The notes: generated by a model not told the origin, from the sequence alone. Positions 37,033 to 47,163 are shown, counted from the stretch's first letter. The stretch: DNA of 64,000 bases from Vibrio diabolicus (GCA_001048675.1 CCKK01000002.1:620001-684000); one strand, 5' to 3'. Numbers and translations are program-made.

Positions 37033-39102
37033 ATGCAGCTCACTGCCACTAGCAAAGCACAGTTTTTTATTCAAAATGAGTACCATCACGTCGAAATAAA
37101 AGAGAACAGTGTTTTATTAAGCTCAATAGGCAGTGAAGAACATATTCCTTTTACGATCTGGAATGGCAAAGTTAGCGTAAAGCGTGGGTTGTTATGGAGC
37201 TCTTTGCAGTTTTTTGCTCATGAGCACGAAGGCAAACAACAAAGCTGGCTAGTACAAGGGCTACCGTGGCCACAATGCCGTAAGTTTGCTCTTGAAGCTG
37301 TTCGTCAGTATCAAGAATGGCACAATACTCAGTGCCGAAAACTGGCTGAGTATCTACCTAAGTGGGAAGAAGAGCTCTACAAACTTAAGCATCTTCCTGC
37401 CTATCTATCGCACTCTCAAGTGGTCTCCTGGGTGGAAAGTCTTAACCAAGAGTTAAGCGAAATGAAAACCACTCTAGAAGAAGCCAAAATGCGCATGCCG
37501 AATCGCATGGCGGAAATCGAACCTTGGCTTGTTGATACGTCTGCGACGCTTGGTGAGCGTAATCGTGATTGGCTTGAGGAAGAACGTCCGAATTGGGAAG
37601 TGCTGTTTAATCGCATAGAATCTTCGCCTTTAAACTTATCCCAGCAATATGCGGTGTTGCTCAACGATGATCACAACTTAGTCCTTGCTGGCGCAGGCTC
37701 TGGCAAAACCAGTGTTTTAACGGCTCGAGTTGCATACTTGCTGCAAAGCCACCAGGCTCAAGCAGAAGAGTTGCTTATGCTGGCTTTCGGTCGTGATGCC
37801 GCGACTGAAATGAAAGAGCGTTTAGTGGATAAAGTAGGCATGGCCGCAGACGGTGTGCGTGTGAATACGTTCCATCAACTAGGCTTATATATACTCAATC
37901 AAGTTGAGCAACAGCCTGTTGAGATCAGTCCGTTGGCGTTAGATGACAACCAGCGAACAGCATGGTGTGTAGATTGGCTGAAAAAGCATTGGATGACGCC
38001 TACTAACTTTAAACGTTGGCAAAAACATTTAGACAAATGGCCGATTGCCTATTTAAAAGGGGACGATGAGTTAGGAAGTCACTCAGAAAACCCAAAACTG
38101 ATCGCGTGGCTAGACTCTCAGTTGTCTCACTTAGCTGCGGTAGGGCTAACCAAAAAGCAAGTGCAAGAAAAGTTGGTAAATCACCAAGACTATACTCGTT
38201 TAAACAGCGAACTCGCCTTGTGTTGGCCATGTTTTACGGCGTGGCAGAAAATGCTTAAAGAAAGCAATCAAGTGGATTTCCCTACCATGATCAGTCGTGC
38301 GACAGATTATGTAAATAAAGGGAAATTTGTCTCCCCATGGCGCTTCATTATGGTCGATGAGTACCAAGATATCTCTCCAGACCGTTTAGCACTGATTGAA
38401 GCACTGTGCGAATCCACACCGAAACAAGCGGGTGCGACGTTGTTTGCGGTTGGTGATGACTGGCAGGCCATCTATCAGTTTGCTGGTGCGGACGTCGATC
38501 TTATCACTGGGTTTAAAGAGCGCTTTGCTCACTCTACCGTTCATCATCTAGATACGACTTATCGTTTCAACAATCAGATTGGTGATGTGGCAAACACTTT
38601 TGTTCAGCAAAACCCATCGCAATTGCCGAAAACACTAAATAGCCACAAGCAACGTAAGCAGAAGAGTGTGCATACCGCACCGAGTAACCAAGTTGAAAAG
38701 ATCTTGGATCAATTGAATCAACAAGCCAAGCAAACCAAGTCAGTTTTATTGTTAGGACGTAATCATTATCACAAGCCCGACTTGTATGACGATTGGTTGC
38801 GACGTTTTCCTAATCTCGATATTCGTTTTATGACTTGCCATGCGAGTAAAGGGCGAGAGGCTGATTTTGTCATTATTCTTTCTGTGGATGAGGGGCAATT
38901 CCCTGCGAAGAAGAAGCAAATTCACATTGATGGCGCATTGACCGAGTCCAAAGACAAATTCCCTCACGCAGAAGAGCGCAGGCTGTTTTACGTGGCGATT
39001 ACGCGTGCGAAAGAGAAGGTTTGGATTACGCACACTGGCGCTGGGTCCGCATTTGTTCAAGAGCTCGTCAATGGTGATTATCCGATCATCACTTCGCGTT
39101 GA
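37033..39102 (+). CDS. helD: DNA helicase IV HelD
   Basis: Superfamily 1 3'-5' DNA helicase with a role in recombination, 689 residues like E. coli HelD (684). It has the HelD-specific N-terminal region, then UvrD-type motifs: Q-motif region LNLSQQYAVL, Walker A LAGAGSGKTSVL (about residues 219-227), TFHQLG, motif II VDEYQDIS, motif III FAVGDDWQAIYQFAGAD, motif IV TYRFN, ASKGREADFVI and motif VI RRLFYVAITRAKEKVW. Single gene, ended by a hairpin shared with mgsA. Confidence 0.95.
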   Translation: MQLTATSKAQFFIQNEYHHVEIKENSVLLSSIGSEEHIPFTIWNGKVSVKRGLLWSSLQFFAHEHEGKQQSWLVQGLPWPQCRKFALEAVRQYQEWHNTQCRKLAEYLPKWEEELYKLKHLPAYLSHSQVVSWVESLNQELSEMKTTLEEAKMRMPNRMAEIEPWLVDTSATLGERNRDWLEEERPNWEVLFNRIESSPLNLSQQYAVLLNDDHNLVLAGAGSGKTSVLTARVAYLLQSHQAQAEELLMLAFGRDAATEMKERLVDKVGMAADGVRVNTFHQLGLYILNQVEQQPVEISPLALDDNQRTAWCVDWLKKHWMTPTNFKRWQKHLDKWPIAYLKGDDELGSHSENPKLIAWLDSQLSHLAAVGLTKKQVQEKLVNHQDYTRLNSELALCWPCFTAWQKMLKESNQVDFPTMISRATDYVNKGKFVSPWRFIMVDEYQDISPDRLALIEALCESTPKQAGATLFAVGDDWQAIYQFAGADVDLITGFKERFAHSTVHHLDTTYRFNNQIGDVANTFVQQNPSQLPKTLNSHKQRKQKSVHTAPSNQVEKILDQLNQQAKQTKSVLLLGRNHYHKPDLYDDWLRRFPNLDIRFMTCHASKGREADFVIILSVDEGQFPAKKKQIHIDGALTESKDKFPHAEERRLFYVAITRAKEKVWITHTGAGSAFVQELVNGDYPIITSR

Positions 39103-39130
39103 AGGCAGAGTTCTGAATTTTAGAAATAAT

Positions 39131-39155
39131 AAAGGCGATACTCAGTATCGCCTTT
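39131..39155. terminator. Bidirectional hairpin between helD and mgsA
   Basis: AAAGGCGATA-CTCAG-TATCGCCTTT, a perfect 10-bp stem between two convergent genes. The T tail is short, so termination efficiency is uncertain. Confidence 0.75.
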
Positions 39156-39179
39156 ACGTTATTCGGTTGGCATCAAAGC

Positions 39180-39638
39180 TTACATGCGTTCAGCAAGATA
39201 CGCTTCGTAATCCGGTACTTCAATATCCACTTCTTGCTCAAGAAGAGGGGAGTTAAACAGGAACTTAGCGGTGGCTCGGTTCGTTGCCACAGGAATATTC
39301 CAAACGCTAGCAATACGAAGAAGCGCTTTAACGTCTGGGTCGTGAGGTACGGCGTTTAGCGGATCCCAGAAGAAAACGAGAACGTCGATCTTACCTTCTG
39401 AAATGAGCGCGCCAAGTTGTTGGTCACCGCCCATTGGGCCACTGATCATGCTCTTAATCGCCAGTCCAGTTTCTTTGCTCAACATGTGTCCGGTTGTGCC
39501 AGTCGCGTAAAGAAAGTGACTCTGCAGTTTTTCTTTGTTTTCTTTTACCCAGCGAAGTAGCTCAGGTTTGCAGTTGTCATGGGCAACCAAAGCCACATGT
39601 TTGTGGGTTGGCATGGTACGAATGGTTTTTTGCATCAA
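39180..39638 (-). CDS. mgsA: Methylglyoxal synthase MgsA
   Basis: Converts dihydroxyacetone phosphate to methylglyoxal and phosphate, a bypass of lower glycolysis used when sugar phosphates build up. 152 residues, normal length. Family motifs: [10 protein letters not shown] near the N-terminus, [27 protein letters not shown] with the catalytic Asp of GGDQQ, and [21 protein letters not shown]. Single gene, convergent with helD. Confidence 0.96.
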   Translation of the reverse strand: MMQKTIRTMPTHKHVALVAHDNCKPELLRWVKENKEKLQSHFLYATGTTGHMLSKETGLAIKSMISGPMGGDQQLGALISEGKIDVLVFFWDPLNAVPHDPDVKALLRIASVWNIPVATNRATAKFLFNSPLLEQEVDIEVPDYEAYLAERM

Positions 39639-39699
39639 GATGTTTCCGTTTGTATGATTTTAAAATTGTTGTTATTTAATAGAACACGTTTTTTGTCTT

Positions 39700-40704
39700 T
39701 CAATCAACAGCCTTAACACGGAATGTCGGCCTATATTCTGACGGAGATAACGATTCTTCGATCGTATCGTCATGAAGTGTCTTCGGAGTCAGTGGTTTGA
39801 TCGTTGGTGAGGCATGTTTGTCATACTCTTTGCCCCTTAAGTAATGTGCTGCTTGCATGACGGAAAGCCTGCCTTGCTGCACCATTTTATCTGTTGGTGC
39901 GAAGAGCACTTTGTTACGCAATAGTCCTCGGTAAACACCATGACTTAAGTACACAGAAACCAAGCCGATCTCCTCAGCTTTGCCAGCGCTACGCAGTTCA
40001 CTGATAGCGGCTTCAATCGCAACCGCGCTGCCAACGATATAATCTATATTTCCCATATCAATCACACGTTGAACCAGGTTACGCTGTAACTCTTTGTCGT
40101 TGTCTGCCCAAAACGAGTCAACGATGTTGATATCACTTCCTTGGATCGCTTCATAAAATCCGGCAGTCACGGGCTTCGTACCTCCACGAGTACGCGGCCC
40201 CAAAAGTAAGGCAATGTTTGTTTTTCCTGATCCCTTTGGATGACGAGCAGCCAGATATTTTCCTGCTTCGTATCCCATCCAGTGCCAGTCAACACCGACC
40301 GTACCTTTTAACAGCTCACTTTGCTCTTCATCCAGATCGAGTTGGTTCACAGTAGCAAAGACAGGAATGTTTCCGACCCAATTCTTAAGCGAATGTTCAT
40401 AGGCCTGTGGGTCCACGGTCCCAAGGACAATCGCATCTGCTCCCCATTGGCTGCACAGTGCGAGTTGTTGCTCTTGACGCGTTTTGTTTGGGTAGCCACC
40501 CGCTTCAAGGACTCTCAGCTCGACGCCTTCTTTTTTCGCTTCGGACACCATTCCATAGTTTACGGATAACCAGTATGAATCCTTTAGGTGAGGGTAAATG
40601 GCACATACTTTTTCTGCTGCAACCACTGGTAAAGAAGCGACGAGGGCTAATGTGACTGCAGAATGTTTGAAAATTGTGCGAAATGCGTGTTGATTTTTAA
40701 CCAT
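39700..40704 (-). CDS. torT: Periplasmic TMAO-sensing protein TorT
   Basis: Periplasmic binding protein of the TMAO respiration system; with TMAO it activates the TorS kinase. 334 residues with a signal peptide ending near PVVAA, then a two-lobe binding fold with WLSVNYGMVSEAKKEGVELRVLEAGGYPNKTRQEQQL, WGADAIVLGTVDP, VGVDWHWMGYEAGKYLA and a C-terminal STPKTLHDDTIEES-like tail (seen as TPKTLHDDTIEESLSPSEYRPTF). Divergent from torS with 88 bp between, as expected for the sensor pair. Confidence 0.92.
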   Translation of the reverse strand: MVKNQHAFRTIFKHSAVTLALVASLPVVAAEKVCAIYPHLKDSYWLSVNYGMVSEAKKEGVELRVLEAGGYPNKTRQEQQLALCSQWGADAIVLGTVDPQAYEHSLKNWVGNIPVFATVNQLDLDEEQSELLKGTVGVDWHWMGYEAGKYLAARHPKGSGKTNIALLLGPRTRGGTKPVTAGFYEAIQGSDINIVDSFWADNDKELQRNLVQRVIDMGNIDYIVGSAVAIEAAISELRSAGKAEEIGLVSVYLSHGVYRGLLRNKVLFAPTDKMVQQGRLSVMQAAHYLRGKEYDKHASPTIKPLTPKTLHDDTIEESLSPSEYRPTFRVKAVD

Positions 40705-40792
40705 GAAATGAAGTTCGTTGGCATAGATTAAGTAAACACTGCAAAATATAACGTAATATGTCGCTGAACACGAACATTAAGGTCATGAAAAT

Positions 40793-43756
40793 ATGTTGCT
40801 AGCAACCGCAAGCATCGGTCGTAAACTCTTGTTGTCTTTCATTGCGATGGCAATGCTGGTTATGTTATCGGCACTTATTGGTGTGTCTGGATTTTCTTTA
40901 GTTGCTAAGACGGAAAGAAATGTCGTGGATTCTGCAATTCCCGCCATGATTGAAGCGAGGCAAGTCTCTGAGTTGAGTACTCGCATCATTTCGTCTGTAC
41001 AACTGTTATCAAACGCAAGAAACGAGCAGGAAAGAAAAGAGTCTGGACGTGTGCTTTTCGAACAGCTCGAATCATTGCTTACTCATATCAAAGAGCTGGG
41101 GAGTGAGTCGTTTGATTCTCAATTGCTAGAAGATCTCGAGAATAACGTCCAGAACGTTATCGACAACTTGGCAGAACTTGGTGTTTCGGTTGAAAGAAAG
41201 CTGTGGCTGGCAAAAGAGATTGATACTCGTGTCGAAGAGATGCGCTTACTGAGTGAAGAGTTGGAACAGCTAACTCGCACGCAAGTTCAGAACACGAGCA
41301 CCATTGCCGTTGCTAACGTCACACATATCTATGACTTATTAGAATCGAATAAAAAATCGCAAGTTTATCAGGCACTAGATGCGCTGGTGGAAGTGGATCT
41401 AGATCTGACAGAGCGATTGCATGAGCTGCACTTATTGGCTTTTAAAATGCTGAATCAAATTGAAGAAGCTCGCACATTAACCAATATTGAGCGAATCCAG
41501 CAGGTGCAAAGTGATTTTGAAAGTAATCTCAAAATCATGAAGCGCCGTGTGCTTGCCGTAGAAGATCCCACTCGCTCTAAACAAATGAGCCAACTACTAA
41601 CAGAGCTCGGTAAGCGTCAGGTCGTGTTCACTATTTTGATGCAGCAGTATGAGAATAACGAACAATCTCAACAACTGATGCAAAAGACACTGGAATTGTT
41701 TTCGGAGCTGAATGGCACCGTAAACAAATTGGTTGATGATTCAAACAAAACGACAACCGTCGCTGTGGATGAATTGACGAGCACGCTGAAATTCGCTCAG
41801 TGGTCTCTAACGGTGATTTCAATTGTTGGTTTGATTGTGTTGGTGCTGATTTTATGGCGTGTTGTATACCTTTCTGTGGTTAAGCGATTGGCAGAGTACT
41901 CTGCTGCGTTGCTTTCTGTGGCGCAGGGTAACTTAGCCGTCGAGCTGGAGGTAAAAGGCAAAGATGAGCTAGCGCATATGGGGCAAGCTATCATCACGGC
42001 TCGAAATACAGCGCAAGCGCTAAAAGTGGTCGCAGAGGGAGAAGCTCAAGCCAAGCGAGAGCTCGAAGAGCACAAAGAGCACTTGGAAGAGCTCGTTGAG
42101 CAACGCACTTCGCAGTTAAAACAAGCGAACCGCCGTTTGAATGAAGAGGTTTTGAATCACGCGAAAGCTCGTAAGCAAGCAGAGCAAGCGAGTCGAGCTA
42201 AATCAGCATTCTTGGCGACCATGAGCCATGAGATCAGAACGCCGATGAATGGGGTGCTCGGAACGGCACGTCTGTTGATTGACTCAGGCCTCAATCCTAT
42301 TCAAAAGCGTTATGCGGAAATCATCAACCGCAGTGGTAAAACGTTGCTCGCGATTCTGAATGATGTGCTGGACTACTCCAAGATTGAAGCTGGGCATTTA
42401 GAGATTCGCCACATGGGCTTCGATTTACACCAAATGGTTGAAGACACTTTCCAGTTAATGAACAGCCGAGCTCAAGAGAAGAAGCTGTTGTTTTCCTATC
42501 ATATTGAAAGTGATGTAAGTCGCTATTGGAAAGGGGATGTCACCAGAATCAGTCAGGTGCTGAACAACCTCGTCGGAAACGCGATTAAATTTACTGACGA
42601 AGGTGAAATTGATATCTATGTTAGCCTCAACCCAGAGGATGAGTCGCAAGTCCTATTCGAAGTATCAGATACCGGGATAGGTATTGCCAAAAAAGATCAG
42701 AGAACGTTGTTTGATGCCTTCACGCAAGCCGAAGGTGGGATGAGTCAAACTGGAGGAACGGGGCTTGGCCTTGCCATCAGTAAACGAATCATTGAAGCGA
42801 TGGGCGGTATTTTAGAAGTCGATTCTGAAGAAGGACATGGCAGTCGATTCTGGTTCTCCATTCCATTAGAGGAAAGTGAACCTGTTGAAACCGGTGCAGT
42901 GGCAACCGCGCGCTGCAAAGTGAAAGCGAAAGTCTTGTTGGTAGAAGACAATGAAGTAAACCGAGTGGTTGCGGAAGGCTTTTTAGAAAGCATGGGCCAC
43001 CAGGTCGTGATTGCAGAAAACGGCTCACAGGCAGAGCAACTGATCAGCACGCAGGATTTTGATATCGCTTTAGTCGACATCAACTTGCCAGACTGTGATG
43101 GAACCGAGTTAATCCAACGTTTAAAACAAATTGAATGTAACAAACCAGCCAATAAAGCCCTTGCTGCTACGCCTATGATCGCAGTGTCTGCGCACGTTTT
43201 TGCCGAAGAAGTTGAGCGCTATTTAGCTGCAGGTTTTGACGGGTATTTACCTAAACCATTGGCAAAAGAAGCTCTAGCGGCATTGATTCAGGATGCGCTG
43301 GATGGAAAACCGTTGTTGTTGCCACAAAATGCCGACTGTACCCCGTTTGATCAAACTTCGCCTCAAGAACAAGCGATACAATCAAAGGTTGTTAAAGTCC
43401 CTAAAACAGAGGAATCAGATGTGGTCATCATTAACCCGAGCGTGATTGAGTCCGATATGAAAATCTTGGGCAGAGAGAAGATGTTGCACATCATTAATCT
43501 GTTTAGAACGACCAGTGCCGATGTACTAAGCAAGCTGCAAGCGTCTGCTGGTGGTAATGACAGTAAACAAGTGAAGAACCTTGCTCACAAACTAAAAGGC
43601 AGCGCAGGGAGTTTAGGGCTTACGGCATTAATGAACTCTTGCCAAGAAATTGAAGCTGCGCCTCAACCTTTAGATACCTACATGGCGACTAAAGATCAAT
43701 TGGTGTCTCAAGTGTCTGAATCAATTCAAGCTCTTGATGAGTTGATGGCGAAGTAA
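40793..43756 (+). CDS. torS: Hybrid sensor kinase TorS
   Basis: Tripartite sensor kinase of the TMAO system, 987 residues. Order: N-terminal membrane segment (about 10-35), long helical periplasmic sensor (about 36-340), second membrane segment (SLTVISIVGLIVLVLILW), HAMP and coiled coil (about 370-465), dimerisation domain with His479 in SHEIRTPMNG, HATPase (NLVGNAIKFTDEG, DTGIGI, GTGLGLAIS), receiver with Asp762 in VDINLPDCDG, and HPt with His932 in AHKLKGSAG. All phosphorelay residues are present. The partner regulator TorR and reductase genes torCAD are not in the window. Confidence 0.93.
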   Translation: MLLATASIGRKLLLSFIAMAMLVMLSALIGVSGFSLVAKTERNVVDSAIPAMIEARQVSELSTRIISSVQLLSNARNEQERKESGRVLFEQLESLLTHIKELGSESFDSQLLEDLENNVQNVIDNLAELGVSVERKLWLAKEIDTRVEEMRLLSEELEQLTRTQVQNTSTIAVANVTHIYDLLESNKKSQVYQALDALVEVDLDLTERLHELHLLAFKMLNQIEEARTLTNIERIQQVQSDFESNLKIMKRRVLAVEDPTRSKQMSQLLTELGKRQVVFTILMQQYENNEQSQQLMQKTLELFSELNGTVNKLVDDSNKTTTVAVDELTSTLKFAQWSLTVISIVGLIVLVLILWRVVYLSVVKRLAEYSAALLSVAQGNLAVELEVKGKDELAHMGQAIITARNTAQALKVVAEGEAQAKRELEEHKEHLEELVEQRTSQLKQANRRLNEEVLNHAKARKQAEQASRAKSAFLATMSHEIRTPMNGVLGTARLLIDSGLNPIQKRYAEIINRSGKTLLAILNDVLDYSKIEAGHLEIRHMGFDLHQMVEDTFQLMNSRAQEKKLLFSYHIESDVSRYWKGDVTRISQVLNNLVGNAIKFTDEGEIDIYVSLNPEDESQVLFEVSDTGIGIAKKDQRTLFDAFTQAEGGMSQTGGTGLGLAISKRIIEAMGGILEVDSEEGHGSRFWFSIPLEESEPVETGAVATARCKVKAKVLLVEDNEVNRVVAEGFLESMGHQVVIAENGSQAEQLISTQDFDIALVDINLPDCDGTELIQRLKQIECNKPANKALAATPMIAVSAHVFAEEVERYLAAGFDGYLPKPLAKEALAALIQDALDGKPLLLPQNADCTPFDQTSPQEQAIQSKVVKVPKTEESDVVIINPSVIESDMKILGREKMLHIINLFRTTSADVLSKLQASAGGNDSKQVKNLAHKLKGSAGSLGLTALMNSCQEIEAAPQPLDTYMATKDQLVSQVSESIQALDELMAK

Positions 43757-43780
43757 ATCAATTGCATCCCAAAAAACAAA

Positions 43781-43807
43781 AACCTCCGGCAAGCCGGAGG
43801 TTTTTTC
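43781..43807. terminator. Terminator after torS
   Basis: AACCTCCGGC-AA-GCCGGAGGTT followed by T6; the A run on the left lets it serve the convergent small gene too. It begins 24 bp after the torS stop. Confidence 0.9.
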
Positions 43808-43999
43808 TTATTCGGTCATGTCATCTTCCCACTCGAATCGAGTGTCTAGGGCATAAGGGTCGTCATCAAAAGGATGCTCCACTTTGCCACGCAAGTATTC
43901 GAGTTGATGCTCAAGCATGTTGACCGTTTCGTAGTCTCCCTCAGAACAAGCAACGTAAATCTGTTGTTCAAGAGCGGCAATGTTATCTCGGATACCCAT
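43808..43999 (-). CDS. Small acidic hypothetical protein
   Basis: 63 residues (MGIRDNIAALEQQIYVACSE...), an N-terminal helix-loop-helix followed by an acidic, aromatic tail (FDDDPYALDTRFEWEDD). AGGGGG lies 6 bases before the ATG. It lies 18 bp downstream of cti on the same strand, so it probably shares that transcript. No family recognised. Confidence 0.7.
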   Translation of the reverse strand: MGIRDNIAALEQQIYVACSEGDYETVNMLEHQLEYLRGKVEHPFDDDPYALDTRFEWEDDMTE

Positions 44000-44017
44000 G
44001 AGAACCCCCTTAAATCA

Positions 44018-46372
44018 TCATCGATTCTCAAAACGATTATAGTCAAGTAATCCAAATTCGATCGGTTGTTTTGTACGGTACCAATTGTGCAGACGATCGC
44101 TAAACGGCCAGAATTTTTCTGAGCTTCTGCGAATCGCAAAATTATCCAATAACTTAACGTAATCGGATTCATTTTGGATGGCACTAAATTGATCGACAAA
44201 TTCTTTTACTTGATTTTCGTTGATCGAGAAAAATGCCGCTGGGTAGCTTCCCACAACGCCACGTACGATGGTCATATCATCGTTAGCAAAGTCGCGGTTG
44301 CTTTCTTCATCAAACAAGCTAGAAATATTCGTGTGTGCATTATTGTGAAGTAGGGTGAATAACTCATCTTTTCCAGACTGGCTTCTCACCATAAGCATGG
44401 TGATTTGCGGAACGGTTTTCAGGCCTTCTCCACGAACTTGGCCAATACGTTGGAGCTGTTTTTCACTTTGAGCAGAAAGCTCAGTATCTTTAACCTCGTA
44501 GCGCGGAAGAAGAACATCTGAAACTCGTTCTCTAAGCAACTCGACTAACTCTGTTTTTGGATCGTCAGTTTTGTACTCGACGCTGGTTGGTTGGTTAAAT
44601 GGCTTCACGTTGCGTTGTAAAAAGTCACTTAACTGTGGACTTTGATCTTTATACCAGCTTGATTGCAGTTCATGACGCATGTCGGTTGGCAGCAAAGATA
44701 TAAAGTTACTTTCGCCTTCCAGACGCAAGAAGTCCATGAACATTCGTGTCATGAGTTGGTGGCCGAAGTTGCCGTACACATCAAACCCAGCAACGAGCAA
44801 ATAGTGGATGCGTTCTAGTAACGCGTAGTCAAGAATCCATACCGTTTTCGGCTGCTCGCCAACTAACCCTTGTACGACTGACGCGCTGTCAAAGTGGCGG
44901 AAAATCGTTAATGCCGCATTGTGGTTGGTGCCATTACCGTCCCAAATTACGTCGGTGGATAGGTTTTCGCCTTCCTTAAACCAGTTATTGGTAAATTCAG
45001 ACTTGGCTTCTAGGTAGCGAGCTTGCTGACGCGCGTATTTAACCCAGTTGGTAACAGGCAGAGTGTTGCTTTCCTGCTCTGCTGGCAGTCTTAGGTTATC
45101 AGCCTGAGAGCGGTAAAACTCGTTTACTTCAGGGATATCTGCTTTATCTGGATCTAGAAAGAATATCCAAAAGCGATCATTGATAACGTTCAGTGCAAGT
45201 TGGCCACGACAAACAGGCCCTTTAATGTAAGCCATGATCGTGTTTTGCGCGTTGTCCAACATAAACTTGAAGCGTGATTTAACCGGAAGGTCGATAAATG
45301 ATGTCATCGGGTTTGCAGCAACTTCAGGTTCATAACTCGGTAGTTCATTAACCATGTAATCAGCATCGATAAACCATGTGTTCCAGTTTTCAATACGTTG
45401 CTTGTTTAACGCGAACGGCATGTGCGTTTTATCTACAATCGTCCCTTGTTCTGGAACAATTCGATAAAACACGCGCTCAACCCCGGGGTCATCGTACGGG
45501 CGACGTGTTGAAATACGTTTTACTGGTTGCCCCGGTGGAGTAGAAGAACGAACTAATGTAAAGAATCGAGGATCTTCAGTGAGCTCTGAAAAGTAGAGGT
45601 GAGACAAAAACAAATGCTCGTAAATATAGCGAGCCATCAGTTGATTTTTTAGATCAGCGCGATTGAGCAAAGTTTCATACTTGTCGATTTGAGCTTGCTC
45701 TTGTTCACTAATTGGTTGGTGAACGTTCATTATCGCGCCGTTTTCCAGCCAAGTCATCAGTGTGTGGTATTCACTGTTTGATAGGTTTGGCATACCAAAA
45801 GGCATTCCCCAGGTTGGGTTATCTTTTTCGTACTGTTCGTACTCTTCAATTGTTGGACAGGTTTGTTCTCGGTCTATCGAAAAATCAAAACCTTCTAACT
45901 GGACTTGATCAGGCAGCGGGTGGCGTTCTTTTTGTTGTAGCAAACGTGCAATGAGGCCTGCATCAATGTTGGCCGCCATGCTCTGATCACGTTCGTTAAG
46001 TACCGGATGAAAACCCGCATCGCGCCACTCTTGGGTTGTCTCTGCATCTTCGAATAAGCGTGTTGGCGCGGCGGCAGTAAGTCTTGTTCCTTCATATACC
46101 AGTGCTTTGCTCGCGCCACGGTCAATACCCTCAACTGAAGAAAGCTTAAGCTGACATGGTGCATCGTAGCACGCATGACAGACGACACAGCGGTTATCCA
46201 TAATGGGTTTGACTTCGCTTTGGAAGAAGTTTGCTTGAGGTGTAGCTACGTCCGCCGTACGTTCACGAACGAGCTGTGGACCAAACAGTTGGTCATAGTT
46301 AAGGCCCGCATAGGTTGCACAGCCAGCAAACAATGTAGCAATGCAAAGTATAAAAATTAAGCGCAAATTCAT
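44018..46372 (-). CDS. cti: Fatty-acid cis/trans isomerase Cti
   Basis: Haem-containing enzyme of the cell envelope that turns cis unsaturated membrane fatty acids into trans, stiffening the membrane under solvent or heat stress. 784 residues, the family length. A lipoprotein-type signal with Cys18 in LFAGC suggests lipid anchoring, and the c-type haem motif CVVCH is at residues 62-66 (more Cys follow at 68 and 73). Further conserved segments include PFGMPNLSNSEYHTL, YIYEHLFLSHLYF, YRIVPEQGTIVDKTHMPF and WNTWFIDADYMV. It is followed by the small acidic gene and preceded by an orphan winged-helix regulator on the same strand. Confidence 0.93.
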   Translation of the reverse strand: MNLRLIFILCIATLFAGCATYAGLNYDQLFGPQLVRERTADVATPQANFFQSEVKPIMDNRCVVCHACYDAPCQLKLSSVEGIDRGASKALVYEGTRLTAAAPTRLFEDAETTQEWRDAGFHPVLNERDQSMAANIDAGLIARLLQQKERHPLPDQVQLEGFDFSIDREQTCPTIEEYEQYEKDNPTWGMPFGMPNLSNSEYHTLMTWLENGAIMNVHQPISEQEQAQIDKYETLLNRADLKNQLMARYIYEHLFLSHLYFSELTEDPRFFTLVRSSTPPGQPVKRISTRRPYDDPGVERVFYRIVPEQGTIVDKTHMPFALNKQRIENWNTWFIDADYMVNELPSYEPEVAANPMTSFIDLPVKSRFKFMLDNAQNTIMAYIKGPVCRGQLALNVINDRFWIFFLDPDKADIPEVNEFYRSQADNLRLPAEQESNTLPVTNWVKYARQQARYLEAKSEFTNNWFKEGENLSTDVIWDGNGTNHNAALTIFRHFDSASVVQGLVGEQPKTVWILDYALLERIHYLLVAGFDVYGNFGHQLMTRMFMDFLRLEGESNFISLLPTDMRHELQSSWYKDQSPQLSDFLQRNVKPFNQPTSVEYKTDDPKTELVELLRERVSDVLLPRYEVKDTELSAQSEKQLQRIGQVRGEGLKTVPQITMLMVRSQSGKDELFTLLHNNAHTNISSLFDEESNRDFANDDMTIVRGVVGSYPAAFFSINENQVKEFVDQFSAIQNESDYVKLLDNFAIRRSSEKFWPFSDRLHNWYRTKQPIEFGLLDYNRFENR

Positions 46373-46461
46373 TGAGTTATTTTACGTGATTAGAATTTGC
46401 ATTAATTAAAGCAAAATAAGCGGTCAATTACCAAAAGTTGGAGCAATTCGCCGCGATTTCT

Positions 46462-46833
46462 TTACTTTTTCGCATGCTTAAATACATAACCTTGTCGATG
46501 AACGGTCTGAATTCGATCCGCGTTAATCCCTTCGCTAACCAGTCGTTTTCTTATTCTACTAATGTGCATATCGAGTGCGCGGTCATGCTCTGAGAACGTG
46601 CGCTTCAGTACCGTTTCATAAAGGAAAGGTTTGCTAAGTACTTGATCTTGATAATGAGTCAGAGTACGGAGCAGCTCGAATTGAACGCTTGTAAGCTTAA
46701 CTAACTTTTTGTCTGGCGGACGATTTATCATCACAGTATGGCTGTGCTTGTCCAGTACGAGCTCATATTCATTATTGAGACCGTTATCGGAAGCTGCCGT
46801 CTTAGGAGCAGACGAAAGGGTAGACTCAAACAT
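46462..46833 (-). CDS. Stand-alone winged-helix (OmpR/PhoB-type) DNA-binding protein
   Basis: 123 residues. After a 20-residue low-complexity N-terminus it consists only of a Trans_reg_C effector domain: LTSVQFELLRTLTHYQDQVLSKPFLYETVL, ALDMHISRIRKRL, IQTVHRQGYVF. No receiver domain precedes it, and I saw no receiver remnant upstream. Such domains alone occur in ToxR-like and virulence-type regulators, but there is no membrane segment here either. It lies 89 bp upstream of cti on the same strand and may control it or the divergent sulfatase gene. Confidence 0.8.
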   Translation of the reverse strand: MFESTLSSAPKTAASDNGLNNEYELVLDKHSHTVMINRPPDKKLVKLTSVQFELLRTLTHYQDQVLSKPFLYETVLKRTFSEHDRALDMHISRIRKRLVSEGINADRIQTVHRQGYVFKHAKK

Positions 46834-47163
46834 ATTGGCATTTTAATTATTAATGATAGTAAAAACTATTATCATTAATGTTGGCGTGAAATCAATGCTG
46901 TATTTTATTTGTAATGCAATATGTCTGAGTCATATCAAAATTCTGATATGGAAGAAATAACTCTACGACGGAAAGAGCATCAATTTAAATCGCCAAATCA
47001 ATAAGTATTACCACAATTTCTAAAGCAAATAATCAGCTATTTTGGAGACTAGAGCAGCTGTTAATGTCTCTAAAGTTCTTATTTCTAAGATTCGCTTATC
47101 CACTATTTCTAGACTATACATTCTGTTGCAGGAAGCTCTTTTCTAATACACACAGAGGTTTAT
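46834..47163. other. Divergent regulatory region between wHTH gene and first sulfatase
   Basis: 330 AT-rich bases with the promoters of both divergent genes. It holds a long inverted repeat near 46849-46879, listed separately. No gene or RNA seen. Confidence 0.55.
46849..46879. promoter_or_regulatory. Inverted repeat with Fur-like half sites
   Basis: ATTAATGATA (46849-46858) and TATCATTAAT (46870-46879) are perfect inverted arms spaced by 11 bp, 16 bp upstream of the winged-helix gene start. The TGATA/TATCA cores resemble Fur half sites, but the spacing does not fit one Fur box; it could be a regulator's own operator. Confidence 0.5.
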
